64,000 nucleotides of DNA, taken from positions 558,001 through 622,000 of the forward strand of contig NZ_BMSG01000001.1 of NCBI RefSeq assembly GCF_014649035.1, read 5' to 3'. Below are positions 45,715-53,867 of this stretch, one piece after another (the first letter of the stretch is position 1; every line of letters starts with the position of its first letter). The translations under genes and the position numbers were made by a program. The notes beneath the pieces are model-generated. The model was not told the DNA's origin, searched no databases, and saw only the letters and a program-made list of their open reading frames with translations. This DNA is from Streptomyces sindenensis (lineage in GTDB: Bacteria; Actinomycetota; Actinomycetes; Streptomycetales; Streptomycetaceae).

Positions 45715-46266
45715 ATGCGTAAAAGCGTTCTCGGCACGGCTGGTACGGCTCTCGGCACGGCGTGCGTGACCGTGCTGGCACTCGGACTGGCCACGGCCCC
45801 CGCGACGGCGGCCCCGCCCGCCGGCCCCACCGCCACCGCCCAGGGCCCCGGCTGGGAGCCGGCCCCCTCCGCCCCCTGGGACGTCCCGGCGGGCGAGCGG
45901 TGCGCGTTCCCGGTCAACGGTGAGCCGATCGTGGACGAGGTGGTCAGCCGCGAACTGCCCCCGCCCGCCGAGGACGTGACCCGGACCGCCTACCAGGGCG
46001 ATCTCGTGATCCGGGTGACGAACAAGGAGACCGGAGCCCACTACGACGCCGACGTGAGCGGCACCGCGCTGGTCGACGTGTACGCCTCGGGGGCCCAGTT
46101 CTGGCGGGTGCTCGGCCCGGTCCTGGTCGGTGTGGGCGAGGGGAACCTGGCCCGGGGCCTGTACGTCGTCGACGGCGCGTACACGATCGCCATCAGCCCC
46201 ACCGGCACCAAGACCGTGGCCGGTCCGGCGGCCAGGACGGACAGCATCTGCGCCCGGATCGACTGA
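45715..46266 (+). CDS. Small secreted protein
   Basis: 183-aa protein with a clean signal peptide (MRKSVLGTAGTALGTACV, then LALGLATAPATAAPPA, likely cleaved after ATA or TAA). The mature part has a Pro-rich start, two Cys (ERCAFPVNG and DSICARID) that could form one disulfide, and a beta-rich central region (GDLVIRVTNKETG, ARGLYVVDGAYTIAISPTG). No enzymatic motif is seen. Divergent from the SARP fusion gene. Confidence 0.8.
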   Translation: MRKSVLGTAGTALGTACVTVLALGLATAPATAAPPAGPTATAQGPGWEPAPSAPWDVPAGERCAFPVNGEPIVDEVVSRELPPPAEDVTRTAYQGDLVIRVTNKETGAHYDADVSGTALVDVYASGAQFWRVLGPVLVGVGEGNLARGLYVVDGAYTIAISPTGTKTVAGPAARTDSICARID

Positions 46267-46276
46267 TGCGCGGCTC

Positions 46277-47656
46277 CTACTCCCCCAGCTTCCGCCGCAG
46301 CGCGGCCCGCTCGGGCTCGGTGCCCGCCAGCTCCAGCGCCTCCCGGTACGCCACCGCCGCCTCCCCCGCCCGCCCCAGCCGGGTCAGCAGATCCCCCCGG
46401 GCCACCGCGTACGGCGGGTACGCGCGCAGCCTCGGCTCCTCCGCCAACGCGTCCAGCAGCGCGAGCCCGGCCCCCGGCCCGTCCCGCATCGCGACCGCCA
46501 CGGCGCGGTTCACCGCCACCACCGGGGACGGGGTGAGGGTGAGCAGCACGTCGTACAGGGCCACGATCTGCGCCCAGTCCGTGGACTCCACGTCCGCCGC
46601 CTCGTCGTGCAGAGCGGCGATGGCCGCCTGCACCCCGTAGGGCCCGGCCGGTCCGCCGGTCAGCGCCTGGACCACCAGGTCACGGCCCTCCTCGATCATC
46701 GTCCGGTCCCAGCGCTCCCGGTCCTGCTCCTCCAGGAGCACCGGCTCGCCGTCCGGCCCGGTCCGCGCGTCGCGCCGGGCGTGGACGAGGAGCAGCAGCG
46801 CGAGGAGCCCGGCGGTCTCCCGTTCGGCGGGCAGCAGGCGGCGCAGTATCCGGGCGAGGCGGACCGCCTCCTCGGCCAGGTCGAGCCGCTGGAGACGGGG
46901 ACCGGAGCTGGCCGCGTACCCCTCCGTGAACACCGAGTAGACGACCTGGAGCACTCCGGGCAGCCGCTCCGGCAGTTCATCGGGCCCGGGCACCCGGAAC
47001 GGGATCCGCGCCTCGCGGATCTTCCTCTTCGCCCGCACGATGCGCTGGGCCATGGTCGCCGTCGGCACGAGGAAGGCGCGGGCCACCTCCGGTGTGGTGA
47101 GACCGGCGAGGCAGCGCAGGGTGAGGGCGGTACGGTCCTCGGCGGCGAGGGCGGGGTGGGTGCAGGTGAAGAACAGCTGAAGCCGGTCGTCGGGCAGTTC
47201 AGCGATCCGGGCAGCGTCCGGCGCGGGCGCGACCGTCTCCGCCCGTTCCGCGTCGGCCCGGAGGACGGCGAGCCGGGCCGCGTACGCCTGGTCGCGCCGC
47301 AGCCGGTCAACGGCCTTGCGCCGCGCGGTCGTCAGCAGCCAGGCCCCGGGGCGGGCGGGGACGCCCTCGGCGGGCCAGTGCCGCAGGGCCGCCTCGATCG
47401 CCTCGGACGTCACCTCCTCGGCCAGGTCCAGGTCTCCGAACCTGCGGACGAGGGAGGCGAGCAACAGCCCGCGCTCCTCCCGGAACACCGCCTCGACGGC
47501 GACCCCGGCATCCCCCGCCGAGGCGTCCCCACCGACCGCCGGAAGGCCCTCCCCCGCCGAGGCGTCCGCACCGGCCGCCGGAAGGCCCTCCCCCGCCGAG
47601 GCGTCCCCGCCGACCGCCGGACGGTTCTCCCCCGCCGAGGCGTCCCCGCCCGCCAC
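46277..47656 (-). CDS. ECF42-group RNA polymerase sigma factor with long C-terminal extension
   Basis: 459-aa sigma factor. Sigma region 2 starts near 52 (VFREERGLLLASLVRRFGDLDLAEEV), region 4 follows (LTLRCLAGLTTPEVARAFLV), and a ~220-residue TPR-like C-terminal domain follows (SVFTEGYAASSG, LLLVHARRDAR, NRAVAVAMRDG), which the ECF42 group needs for activity. Residues 1-50 are four copies of a 13-residue repeat GDASAGExxPAVG encoded by an exact 39-bp DNA repeat. GTG at 47656 lies 5 bp after the DGPF-protein stop, so the pair is an operon, as is typical. The pair is associated with environmental stress in studied actinobacteria. Confidence 0.9.
   Translation of the reverse strand: MAGGDASAGENRPAVGGDASAGEGLPAAGADASAGEGLPAVGGDASAGDAGVAVEAVFREERGLLLASLVRRFGDLDLAEEVTSEAIEAALRHWPAEGVPARPGAWLLTTARRKAVDRLRRDQAYAARLAVLRADAERAETVAPAPDAARIAELPDDRLQLFFTCTHPALAAEDRTALTLRCLAGLTTPEVARAFLVPTATMAQRIVRAKRKIREARIPFRVPGPDELPERLPGVLQVVYSVFTEGYAASSGPRLQRLDLAEEAVRLARILRRLLPAERETAGLLALLLLVHARRDARTGPDGEPVLLEEQDRERWDRTMIEEGRDLVVQALTGGPAGPYGVQAAIAALHDEAADVESTDWAQIVALYDVLLTLTPSPVVAVNRAVAVAMRDGPGAGLALLDALAEEPRLRAYPPYAVARGDLLTRLGRAGEAAVAYREALELAGTEPERAALRRKLGE
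47511..47656. repeat. 39-bp tandem repeat inside the ECF42 sigma gene
   Basis: Copies start at 47511, 47550, 47589 and 47628, each beginning tcccccgccgaggcgtcc, with the last truncated at the start codon. They encode the N-terminal GDASAGE-type repeats in frame. Copy number may vary between strains. Confidence 0.9.
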
Positions 47657-47661
47657 GGCTC

Positions 47662-48012
47662 TCAGGCCCCGAAGTCCGCGACCGGCCGGACGACGACCGC
47701 GCCGCCGTCGCGCGAGCCGGGACAGCGCGCGGCCCAGTCGAGGGCGGCGTCGAGGTCGGGCACGTCGATCACGAGGAACCCGCCCAGCAACTCCCTGGTC
47801 TCGGCGAACGGCCCGTCCGTCACGGTCCGCTCCCCCGTGGGCGAGACCCGCACGGTGGTCGCGGTCACCAGGTCGGCCAGCGACTCCCCGGACACATGGA
47901 TCCCGGCGTCGCGTACGGCCTTGTCGTACGCCATCCAGTCCTCGACGGTGCACTGGGGCGCGCCGCCCTGCTCGTCGACGGCCCCGCTGTGGATCAGCAG
48001 CATGTACTTCAT
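47662..48012 (-). CDS. DGPF/YCII-domain protein, partner of ECF42 sigma
   Basis: 116-aa YciI-like dimeric ferredoxin-fold protein with the diagnostic DGPFAETREL block (residues 66-75) and MKYMLLIH at the N-terminus. Genes of this family sit beside ECF42 sigma factors and are among their targets, but they do not act as anti-sigma factors in studied cases. ATG at 48012; the sigma gene follows after 5 bp. Confidence 0.9.
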   Translation of the reverse strand: MKYMLLIHSGAVDEQGGAPQCTVEDWMAYDKAVRDAGIHVSGESLADLVTATTVRVSPTGERTVTDGPFAETRELLGGFLVIDVPDLDAALDWAARCPGSRDGGAVVVRPVADFGA

Positions 48013-48115
48013 GATCGGCTCCTGTCGCCTGTGTGATGCCAGCCCTCAAGGCTGCTTACACCATGACGACGAACGGGACCGACCGCGATCGACACGCACG
48101 CGGGACTTCTTGGAT

Positions 48116-49201
48116 TCACGCGCCGATCAGGCAGGACTCGTCGCCGTACGCACGCGCGTCGCGGCACCCACGGCAGCGCCCCGGCACGGACGACCGGAAG
48201 GCCCGGTCGCAGTCGTCGCAGTTCTGGAGCGGGACGGTCGGCTCGGCGGTGGGCAGGGGCGGCGGGAGCAGGGTGGCGAGCCGGTGCCGCAGCAGTTTGG
48301 CGGGATGCCGGAGGGGAACGGGCGGATCATCGGTGACCGCCGCCCGCACGGCATCCGGCCGCGCCCCGCGCTCCAGCCATGCGGCGACGCCCGGGACGAG
48401 CCCGCGCACGTCCTCCTCGGAGAGGAGGAACAGGGGTGCGGCCCGGGGGAGCCCGGCGAGCAGATCGGCCGCCGCCGCGTACAGGGCCTCGGTGGGCCGC
48501 TGCGGGACGGGCAGCGTGACGCGCGGCTTACGGGGAGCGGTGGGCGTCGGCACAAGACGGGGAGCGGGGACGGGCTCGACCGACACGGGGTCGGGCGCGG
48601 GGACGGGCGCGGGCACCGGCTCCGGTACGGCTACGCGCACGGGCTCAGCCACCGGCGCGGGCACAGGCCCAGGCCCAGGCCCAGCTGCGGGCACAGGCCC
48701 AGCCGCAGGCACGGGCACCGGCTCAGCCGCAGGCACCGGCACAGCCGCACGCGTCGGAACCGGTACAGCCGCACGCGTCGGAACCGGTACAGCCGCACGC
48801 TCCGGCACCGGCACCGGCACCGGCACGCGCTCCCGCCCCCTCCCGCGCCCCCGGGCCGCCGCCTCCGGATGGTTGTACGACTCCGTACGCGTGGCCAGCT
48901 TCCCGCCTCCGACCCGCTCCCGGGTGCGGCGCAGAAACCCGTGCTGCTCCAACTCCCGCAGCGCGGCGGCGATACGGGTCTCGCTCTCCGGGAAGATCGC
49001 GGCGAGCGCCTTCACGCCGACGCGCCGCCCGTCGGGCAGCGACTGGATGTGAGTGCCGAGGCCGATGGCCAGCAGGGACATGCCTCGATGCTGGGAGAGC
49101 CGGTTGGAGATGATCGTGTAGCCGTCGGTGAGCCGGATGTTGATGTGTACGACTCCGGCGGACGGAGGGCGCGGGGGAACGCTAACCTGCTGGGTATCCA
49201 T
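48116..49201 (-). CDS. Winged-helix protein with VP-rich repeats and C-terminal zinc ribbon
   Basis: 361-aa protein in three parts. An N-terminal winged helix-turn-helix covers about 18-115 (INIRLTDGYTIISNRLSQ, VKALAAIFPESETRIAAAL, RELEQHGFLRR). It is followed by a ~100-residue Val/Pro/Ala repeat region (VPVPVPERAAVPVPTRAAV), including three copies of an exact 24-bp DNA unit. The C-terminus is helical and ends in a zinc-ribbon-like CDDC...CRGC motif (Cys328, 331, 343, 346). ATG at 49201 is the clearest start; the ribosome site is poor. It is probably a DNA-binding regulator; the target is unknown. It is not similar to known plasmid initiators beyond the winged-helix fold. Confidence 0.75.
   Translation of the reverse strand: MDTQQVSVPPRPPSAGVVHINIRLTDGYTIISNRLSQHRGMSLLAIGLGTHIQSLPDGRRVGVKALAAIFPESETRIAAALRELEQHGFLRRTRERVGGGKLATRTESYNHPEAAARGRGRGRERVPVPVPVPERAAVPVPTRAAVPVPTRAAVPVPAAEPVPVPAAGPVPAAGPGPGPVPAPVAEPVRVAVPEPVPAPVPAPDPVSVEPVPAPRLVPTPTAPRKPRVTLPVPQRPTEALYAAAADLLAGLPRAAPLFLLSEEDVRGLVPGVAAWLERGARPDAVRAAVTDDPPVPLRHPAKLLRHRLATLLPPPLPTAEPTVPLQNCDDCDRAFRSSVPGRCRGCRDARAYGDESCLIGA
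48735..48806. repeat. 24-bp tandem repeat, about three copies
   Basis: Units start at 48735, 48759 and 48783 (accgg[ct]acagccgcacgc, then gtcgga) and encode RAAVPVPT-type repeats in the winged-helix/zinc-ribbon gene. It is a likely site of length variation. Confidence 0.85.
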
Positions 49202-49558
49202 CGGGAAGGTGCTTTCTTCCTTGGTGGTGAGGCCTTCGGTCGGGATGCCAGTCCCGGCCGGGGGCCGTCTCAATGTCTGGGGTGGTGGTCAGCGTGAGCA
49301 TATGCCCGCCAACAGGTCATAAATCCAGCCCGGTTGGCACACTTCACCCATGTGAGTGATCGCGCCTCCCCCGAGCTGACCGGGGCCCGCAGAGGTCCAC
49401 GAGGGGGGTTGGGTCGGGTTGTTTCTCCAGTGATCAAAGACGAGTACTCAAAAGCTTTTACGTCGTGGGTCACCACGTCGCGGATGACCGCGTCGCGGTG
49501 AACCACGACCCGGTGACCCACGTTCCCGGGACCTCCCCCGCCCACCGGATCGCGACCG
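49202..49558. other. Intergenic region, 357 bp, with AT-rich patch and nested inverted repeats
   Basis: It lies between two leftward genes. It holds an AT-rich patch around the palindrome AAAAGCTTTT (49450-49459) and a nested inverted-repeat block at 49464-49522. A promoter for the winged-helix gene is expected here but no convincing -35/-10 pair was found. Confidence 0.45.
49464..49522. repeat. Nested inverted repeats
   Basis: CGTGGGTCACC (49464-49474) pairs with GGTGACCCACG (49512-49522) over a 37-bp interval that itself contains CGCGG-ATGA-CCGCG. It could form a two-tier hairpin or act as a double operator. It lies 37 bp beyond the stop codon of the HATPase gene, so a terminator role is possible. 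Confidence 0.6.
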
Positions 49559-49978
49559 TCACGATCCGGTGAGCGCCACCTCGGCCCACACCGTCTTGCG
49601 CGGGAACGGCCCGTGCTCCGTACCCCACCGCACCGACAGCGCCTCGACGAGCAACAGCCCGCGCCCACCCTCGGAGTCGGCGCCCGGGTCGCGCTTCTCC
49701 GGGAGGCGGTCACCCCGGGTGTCGACGACCTCGATCCGCAACACGTCGTCGTACACGCTCAGCATGATCCGGAAGTCGCGTCCGGGGACGTACCCGTGCA
49801 GGGCGGCGTTGGTCGCCAGCTCACCGATGACGAGGCTCGCGTCCTCCAGCGGCAGCCCCCAGGAGCGCAGTTGCTCGGTGGCGAGCAGGCGGGCGAGTCG
49901 GGCACCCCGGCGGGTGGCGGAGAGCTGGACGGCGAACTGTCCGGTGCGTGCACGCGGTTGGGTGATTTTTCGGTTCAC
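49559..49978 (-). CDS. HATPase-domain (RsbW-like) ATP-binding protein
   Basis: 139-aa GHKL ATPase of the anti-sigma/SpoIIAB-RsbW type. The N box reads ELATNAALHG near 53-62, and the ATP lid has DTRGDRLPEK and GGRGLLLVEAL near 104-114. Streptomyces carry dozens of such genes, often beside XRE/DUF397 pairs. GTG at 49978. Divergent from the XRE regulator gene across 141 bp, suggesting a shared control region. The partner sigma factor or anti-anti-sigma is unknown. Confidence 0.88.
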   Translation of the reverse strand: MNRKITQPRARTGQFAVQLSATRRGARLARLLATEQLRSWGLPLEDASLVIGELATNAALHGYVPGRDFRIMLSVYDDVLRIEVVDTRGDRLPEKRDPGADSEGGRGLLLVEALSVRWGTEHGPFPRKTVWAEVALTGS

Positions 49979-50119
49979 GTCACTCAGCGTGGCCGCCCGT
50001 ACCTACGCTGAGAAGCACTGACACGGGTACGGACCGTCACTGTCCCTGGCGCGTACGGGCCTGTCCCCGTACGTACGGTGCCCACCGCGCGGGCGCACGA
50101 GTGAAGGCGGGAACGGCAG

Positions 50120-50962
50120 ATGATCGACGACACCGAAGAGGACCACGAGTTCGGCCTGGAGGACGACTCCGGCGCGGTCATCGCGGCCGTTGGCCGGCAG
50201 ATCAAGCTCTGGCGCGAGGAAGCCGGATTACGCGCCGCCGAACTGGGCTCGATCATCGGGTACAGCGAGAACCTGGTCTTCAAGGTCGAGGGCGGGCGGC
50301 GCATCCCGAAGCCGGAGTTCCTGGACAAGACGGACGATGCCGTCGGGGCGAACGGCAAGATCTCGGCGATGAAGAAGGACGTGGAGGAGGCGCGGTATCC
50401 GAGGAAGGTCCGCGACCTGGCGAAGCTGGAGGCGGAGGCGATCGAACTCGGCGCGTACGCCGGGGTGGTGATCCACGGGCTGCTCCAGACCGAGGAGTAC
50501 GCCCGCGCGCTGTACGCACAGCGGCGACCCGCGTACGCGGAGGGCGACATCGAGCGCCTGGTGGCCGCTCGGATGGCCCGGCAGGTGGTCTTCGACCGCC
50601 GCCCCGCTCCCCTGCTGACCTTTGTCCAGGAAGAGGCGACGCTCCGGCGGCGGACCGGAGGCAGAATGGTCCTGCGACGCCAGCTCGAACATCTGCTTGA
50701 GATGAGCCAGTTGCGGCATGTCGAGATCCAGGTCATGCCGATGGAGGCGGAGGAGCACGCGGGTCTGGGCGGCTCGCACCGCGTCCTTAAGCTCAAGGAC
50801 GGAAAGACCGTCGGGCACAACGAGGTTCAGCTCATCAGCGGGCTGATCACCGATCCGAGGCAGGTGCAGATCCTGGAGATGCGCTACAACCTCATCCGAT
50901 CGCAGGCCCTCACGCCCCGGCTGTCGCGGGAATTCATCGAGAAACTGCTGGGAGAGACATGA
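50120..50962 (+). CDS. XRE-family regulator with DUF5753 domain; contains a TTA codon
   Basis: 280-aa regulator. The helix-turn-helix lies at about 22-75 (VGRQIKLWREEAGL, AAELGSIIGYSENLV, VEGGRRIP); the DUF5753 effector-like domain follows from about 105 (IHGLLQTEEYARAL, RMARQVVFDRRPAP, ISGLITDPRQVQILEMRYN). Codon 37 (50228-50230) is TTA, so translation should depend on the bldA leucyl-tRNA, which is abundant only late in growth. The stop overlaps the DUF397 gene start, the standard partner arrangement. ATG at 50120. Confidence 0.9.
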   Translation: MIDDTEEDHEFGLEDDSGAVIAAVGRQIKLWREEAGLRAAELGSIIGYSENLVFKVEGGRRIPKPEFLDKTDDAVGANGKISAMKKDVEEARYPRKVRDLAKLEAEAIELGAYAGVVIHGLLQTEEYARALYAQRRPAYAEGDIERLVAARMARQVVFDRRPAPLLTFVQEEATLRRRTGGRMVLRRQLEHLLEMSQLRHVEIQVMPMEAEEHAGLGGSHRVLKLKDGKTVGHNEVQLISGLITDPRQVQILEMRYNLIRSQALTPRLSREFIEKLLGET

Positions 50963-51150
50963 GTGCCACTGAGCTGATCTGGTTCAAGAGCAGCTACAGC
51001 ACCAACGACGGCCCCGACTGCGTCGAGGTCGCCGCCGCCCCCACCACCGTCCACGTACGCGACTCCAAGCAACTCCCCACGGGCGGCCCCCACCTCGGCT
51101 TCACCCCGGCCGCCTGGGCGGACTTCGTCGCGTACGCGACGAGGGCCTGA
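50959..51150 (+). CDS. DUF397 protein
   Basis: 63-aa protein with the DUF397 signature: LIWFKSSYSTNDGPDCVEVA, VHVRDSKQ and WADFVAYA. These small proteins accompany XRE/DUF5753 regulators (bldB/whiJ-type systems) and modulate them. ATG at 50959 overlaps the upstream stop by 4 nt, so it is translationally coupled to the TTA-containing regulator. Confidence 0.93.
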   Translation: MSATELIWFKSSYSTNDGPDCVEVAAAPTTVHVRDSKQLPTGGPHLGFTPAAWADFVAYATRA

Positions 51151-51239
51151 CCCGCAGGGACGCGTGACCAGCGGGGCCTGGCCCACAGCGGCCCGGCCCC
51201 GCGCTCCCGCGCTCGCGCAGCCCCGCGTACGGTCTGGGC

Positions 51240-52649
51240 GTGGCTACTCAGAGACCCCCTCGGCGATCGATAGACGACTTCGCGACCTGGCAACCCGTGC
51301 TGAGGCTCCTGCGGGCCGCCAAGGCGGGCAAAGCGGCCAAGGCCGGTGCAGATCCCGTCCGTGTGTCAGGTCGCATCGGACACGGCGGTTGGAGTCTGGG
51401 CCTCCCGCGCCCGGTGCCACCGCGCGGTCGGGCTGCCCAGACCGAGGACATACAGGACGAGATCGACGCGGTGGAGCGGGTGCAGACGGCGCTGGCGGAG
51501 GCCGGTGTCGACGACATCTCGTTCTCGGCGAAGATCGAACCGGCCGGGGCGACCGTACTTCGTCTGATCGGCCCCAGCCCGGCGGTGGAACCCGGAATCG
51601 GAACCGCTCATCCCGGTGCGCTCATCCTGGTCGAAGACGCTCTTCCCGAGCCCTGGCGCCGCCTCCCCGATCCGGCGCACGAAGCGAGGCCGGCCCCCGC
51701 AGCAGACCCGGAACTGCTGGAGCGGACGCTGCGGGAACGGCTGCCCGACGCCATCGGAGCGACGGAGGAGGAGATCGCCGCCGCCGAAACCCGCCTGGGC
51801 GTCCGACTGCCCGAGGAGCTCAAGGCGCTCTACCGGGTGACCCGGGCACGCTGGGAGGACTGGGGCGACGACTACGAGAGGGCGGTTGGCGTCTTCGAAG
51901 CGACGCGCTGCGAACTCGCCGCCGTGGACGAGCTGTACATCGCCGAGGCTTCGACCCGCCACTGCCGCTGGGAGCACGCTGCCATGGAGGCGGTCGTCAC
52001 GCGCCCCGACGCGGCGGTTCAGGGCGTCGTCGGGTCACCCGGGTGGATCGTATTCGGCGAGAACGGCGGCGGAGACCAGCTGGCGGTCGACCTGACGCCC
52101 GCCCCGGGCGGGCACACCGGGCAGATCATCCTGATCAGCCACGAGGAGAGCGTCGGCGCCGAGTTGCTGGCCGACTCGCTCACCGACTGGGTCCTGGACC
52201 GGGAGGCGCACGAGCGTCGGCACCGCGGCGAGGAGCCACCGCTCGTGGCCCACGTCAACCACGCGAGCATCACGAGCGTGCGGGAAGCCGCCCACCCCGG
52301 TCTGGAGGTCCTCTCGATCGGGGTGTGGGACGGCGCGCCGTTCAGCCTCGCCCCGGTCGTCGGGCTGCCCCGCCTGCGCACCCTCGCCGCGTACGCCGGT
52401 ACGCTCGCCGACCCGCTGGAGATCGCCGAGCTCACCGGCCTGGAATTCCTGGAACTCGGCCCGCAGGACTGGCGCGCCCTCCTGGACGCCGGCGCCGTCC
52501 CACGCAGCCTGTCGGCCGCGTCCATCAAGGCGTACGGCGACCAGGCCCCCCTGCCCGTCGTGGCCATCGCCAACGAGATCCTGGCTCTCTGGGACCGGCC
52601 CCAGATCATCCAGACCGCCCTGGAGGGAGACCTCGGGCCCCTCGCGTAG
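51240..52649 (+). CDS. SMI1/KNR4-domain protein with LRR-like C-terminus
   Basis: 469-aa protein. An SMI1/KNR4 domain lies at about 175-325 (ATEEEIAAAETRLGVRLPEELKALYRV, GWIVFGENGGGDQLAVDL). The C-terminal ~100 residues look like degenerate leucine-rich repeats (LPRLRTLAAYAGTL, IAELTGLEFLELGPQDW). The N-terminal ~150 residues are unassigned. SMI1/KNR4 proteins are often immunity or signalling scaffolds; no toxin gene is adjacent here. GTG at 51240 is 89 bp after the DUF397 gene. Confidence 0.8.
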   Translation: MATQRPPRRSIDDFATWQPVLRLLRAAKAGKAAKAGADPVRVSGRIGHGGWSLGLPRPVPPRGRAAQTEDIQDEIDAVERVQTALAEAGVDDISFSAKIEPAGATVLRLIGPSPAVEPGIGTAHPGALILVEDALPEPWRRLPDPAHEARPAPAADPELLERTLRERLPDAIGATEEEIAAAETRLGVRLPEELKALYRVTRARWEDWGDDYERAVGVFEATRCELAAVDELYIAEASTRHCRWEHAAMEAVVTRPDAAVQGVVGSPGWIVFGENGGGDQLAVDLTPAPGGHTGQIILISHEESVGAELLADSLTDWVLDREAHERRHRGEEPPLVAHVNHASITSVREAAHPGLEVLSIGVWDGAPFSLAPVVGLPRLRTLAAYAGTLADPLEIAELTGLEFLELGPQDWRALLDAGAVPRSLSAASIKAYGDQAPLPVVAIANEILALWDRPQIIQTALEGDLGPLA

Positions 52650-52912
52650 CCGGGGCGGAGCGGGGCGGTGCCGAGGATCCGCAGCCCCCGAAACTCCCCT
52701 GCGTACACCGCACGCAGGGTGCTAGCCTCCCGTTCCGGTCATCACACCGCCCGTCCCTCCGGGCCCTGACCGCCCCACCCGCTCACCCTGCCAACTCCCG
52801 GCTTTTCCGCTGCTGTTGCCCTGCCGTCACCTGCCCGTTCGTCGACACGCCGCGCGCTCCCCGCGCCCGGCCCCCCACCGGTCACGTCCGCAGCCCCTAT
52901 CCGAGGACCGAC

Positions 52913-53860
52913 GTGTCTCCGACCGACCCCGACCTGATCCGCGCGGAGTTCGACCGCTGCCGCCAGATCCCCTCTCTCGTGGACCTCCGTACCGCCGTAC
53001 GCGGGAACGACTGGGACACCGTGCAGGCCTACTTCGACTTCCTGGACGACGAGGACGAACGGGCCGTGGCCGCGGACCTCGTCGCCGGCCTCAGCTCCTC
53101 CGAACGCTTCCTGGAGCACCAGGTCGCCGGCCACGGGTCGCCGCTGGCCCGCACCCTGCTCGCCGCCCGCTACATCGACGTCGGCTGGGACATCCGCAGC
53201 GGGTACACGGCGGAGCACGTGTCACGGGAACAGTTCCAGCAGTTCCACGGCTGGCTGCGGCGGGCCGAGCAACTGCTGATCGGTGTGTGCGCCGACGAAC
53301 CCGCGTACGCCCTCGCCTGGTCGTACCGGCTGACGACCGCCCGGGGTCTCGAGCTCGGGGCGAGCGAGGCGCGGCGGCGGTACGACCGGCTGGCCGAGCA
53401 CCACCCGCACCACATCCAGGCGCAGATCCTGCTGCTCCAGCAGTTGTGCCCCAAGTGGGGAGGGAGCTGGGAGGAGGCGTTCGGGTTCGCCCGGGCGTGC
53501 CTGGACGCGGCGCCCGCCGGGAGTCATGCGGGCCGGCTGGTGGTGCAGGCACACCTGGAACGGTGGCTGGACGACAGCGACGACCGGCCCAGCGACTACC
53601 TGCGCGCGGCGGAGGTGCGCGACGACGTCCTGGCCGCGGCCGACCGTTCCGTACGGCACCCGGACTACCGGCCGGGCTTCCACTGGGTGGGCGACCACAA
53701 CGACTTCGCGGGCGGGCTGAGTCTGGGCGGTCACCACCGGGAGGCCGCCCCGTTCTTCCGCACGCTCGGGGACAAGGCCACCGAGTACCCCTGGGGCTAC
53801 TGGGGCGACCGGGAAGTGCAATTCCTCAAGCACCGCAGACGCGCGATGGCGAAGGGCTGA
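52913..53860 (+). CDS. Helical-repeat protein upstream of the M16 peptidase
   Basis: 315-aa cytosolic protein, mostly alpha-helical with TPR-like spacing (DWDTVQAYFDFLDDEDER, ARRRYDRLAEHHPHHIQAQ, EEAFGFARACLDAAP, HHREAAPFFRTLGDKATEY). It resembles DUF4034-type tetratricopeptide proteins, but I cannot name a family with confidence. GTG at 52913 follows GAGGA at 5 nt. The stop is only 7 bp before the M16 peptidase ATG, so the two form an operon. Confidence 0.75.
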   Translation: MSPTDPDLIRAEFDRCRQIPSLVDLRTAVRGNDWDTVQAYFDFLDDEDERAVAADLVAGLSSSERFLEHQVAGHGSPLARTLLAARYIDVGWDIRSGYTAEHVSREQFQQFHGWLRRAEQLLIGVCADEPAYALAWSYRLTTARGLELGASEARRRYDRLAEHHPHHIQAQILLLQQLCPKWGGSWEEAFGFARACLDAAPAGSHAGRLVVQAHLERWLDDSDDRPSDYLRAAEVRDDVLAAADRSVRHPDYRPGFHWVGDHNDFAGGLSLGGHHREAAPFFRTLGDKATEYPWGYWGDREVQFLKHRRRAMAKG

Positions 53861-53867
53861 ACCGACG

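Noticed and set aside
48650..48830. Regular short repeats that could suggest a CRISPR array
   Set aside because: The units are contiguous 24-bp in-frame codon repeats without spacers and encode VPVP-type protein repeats.
49450..49459. AAAAGCTTTT palindrome as an operator
   Set aside because: Too short and simple to support a site on its own; kept only as part of the intergenic description.
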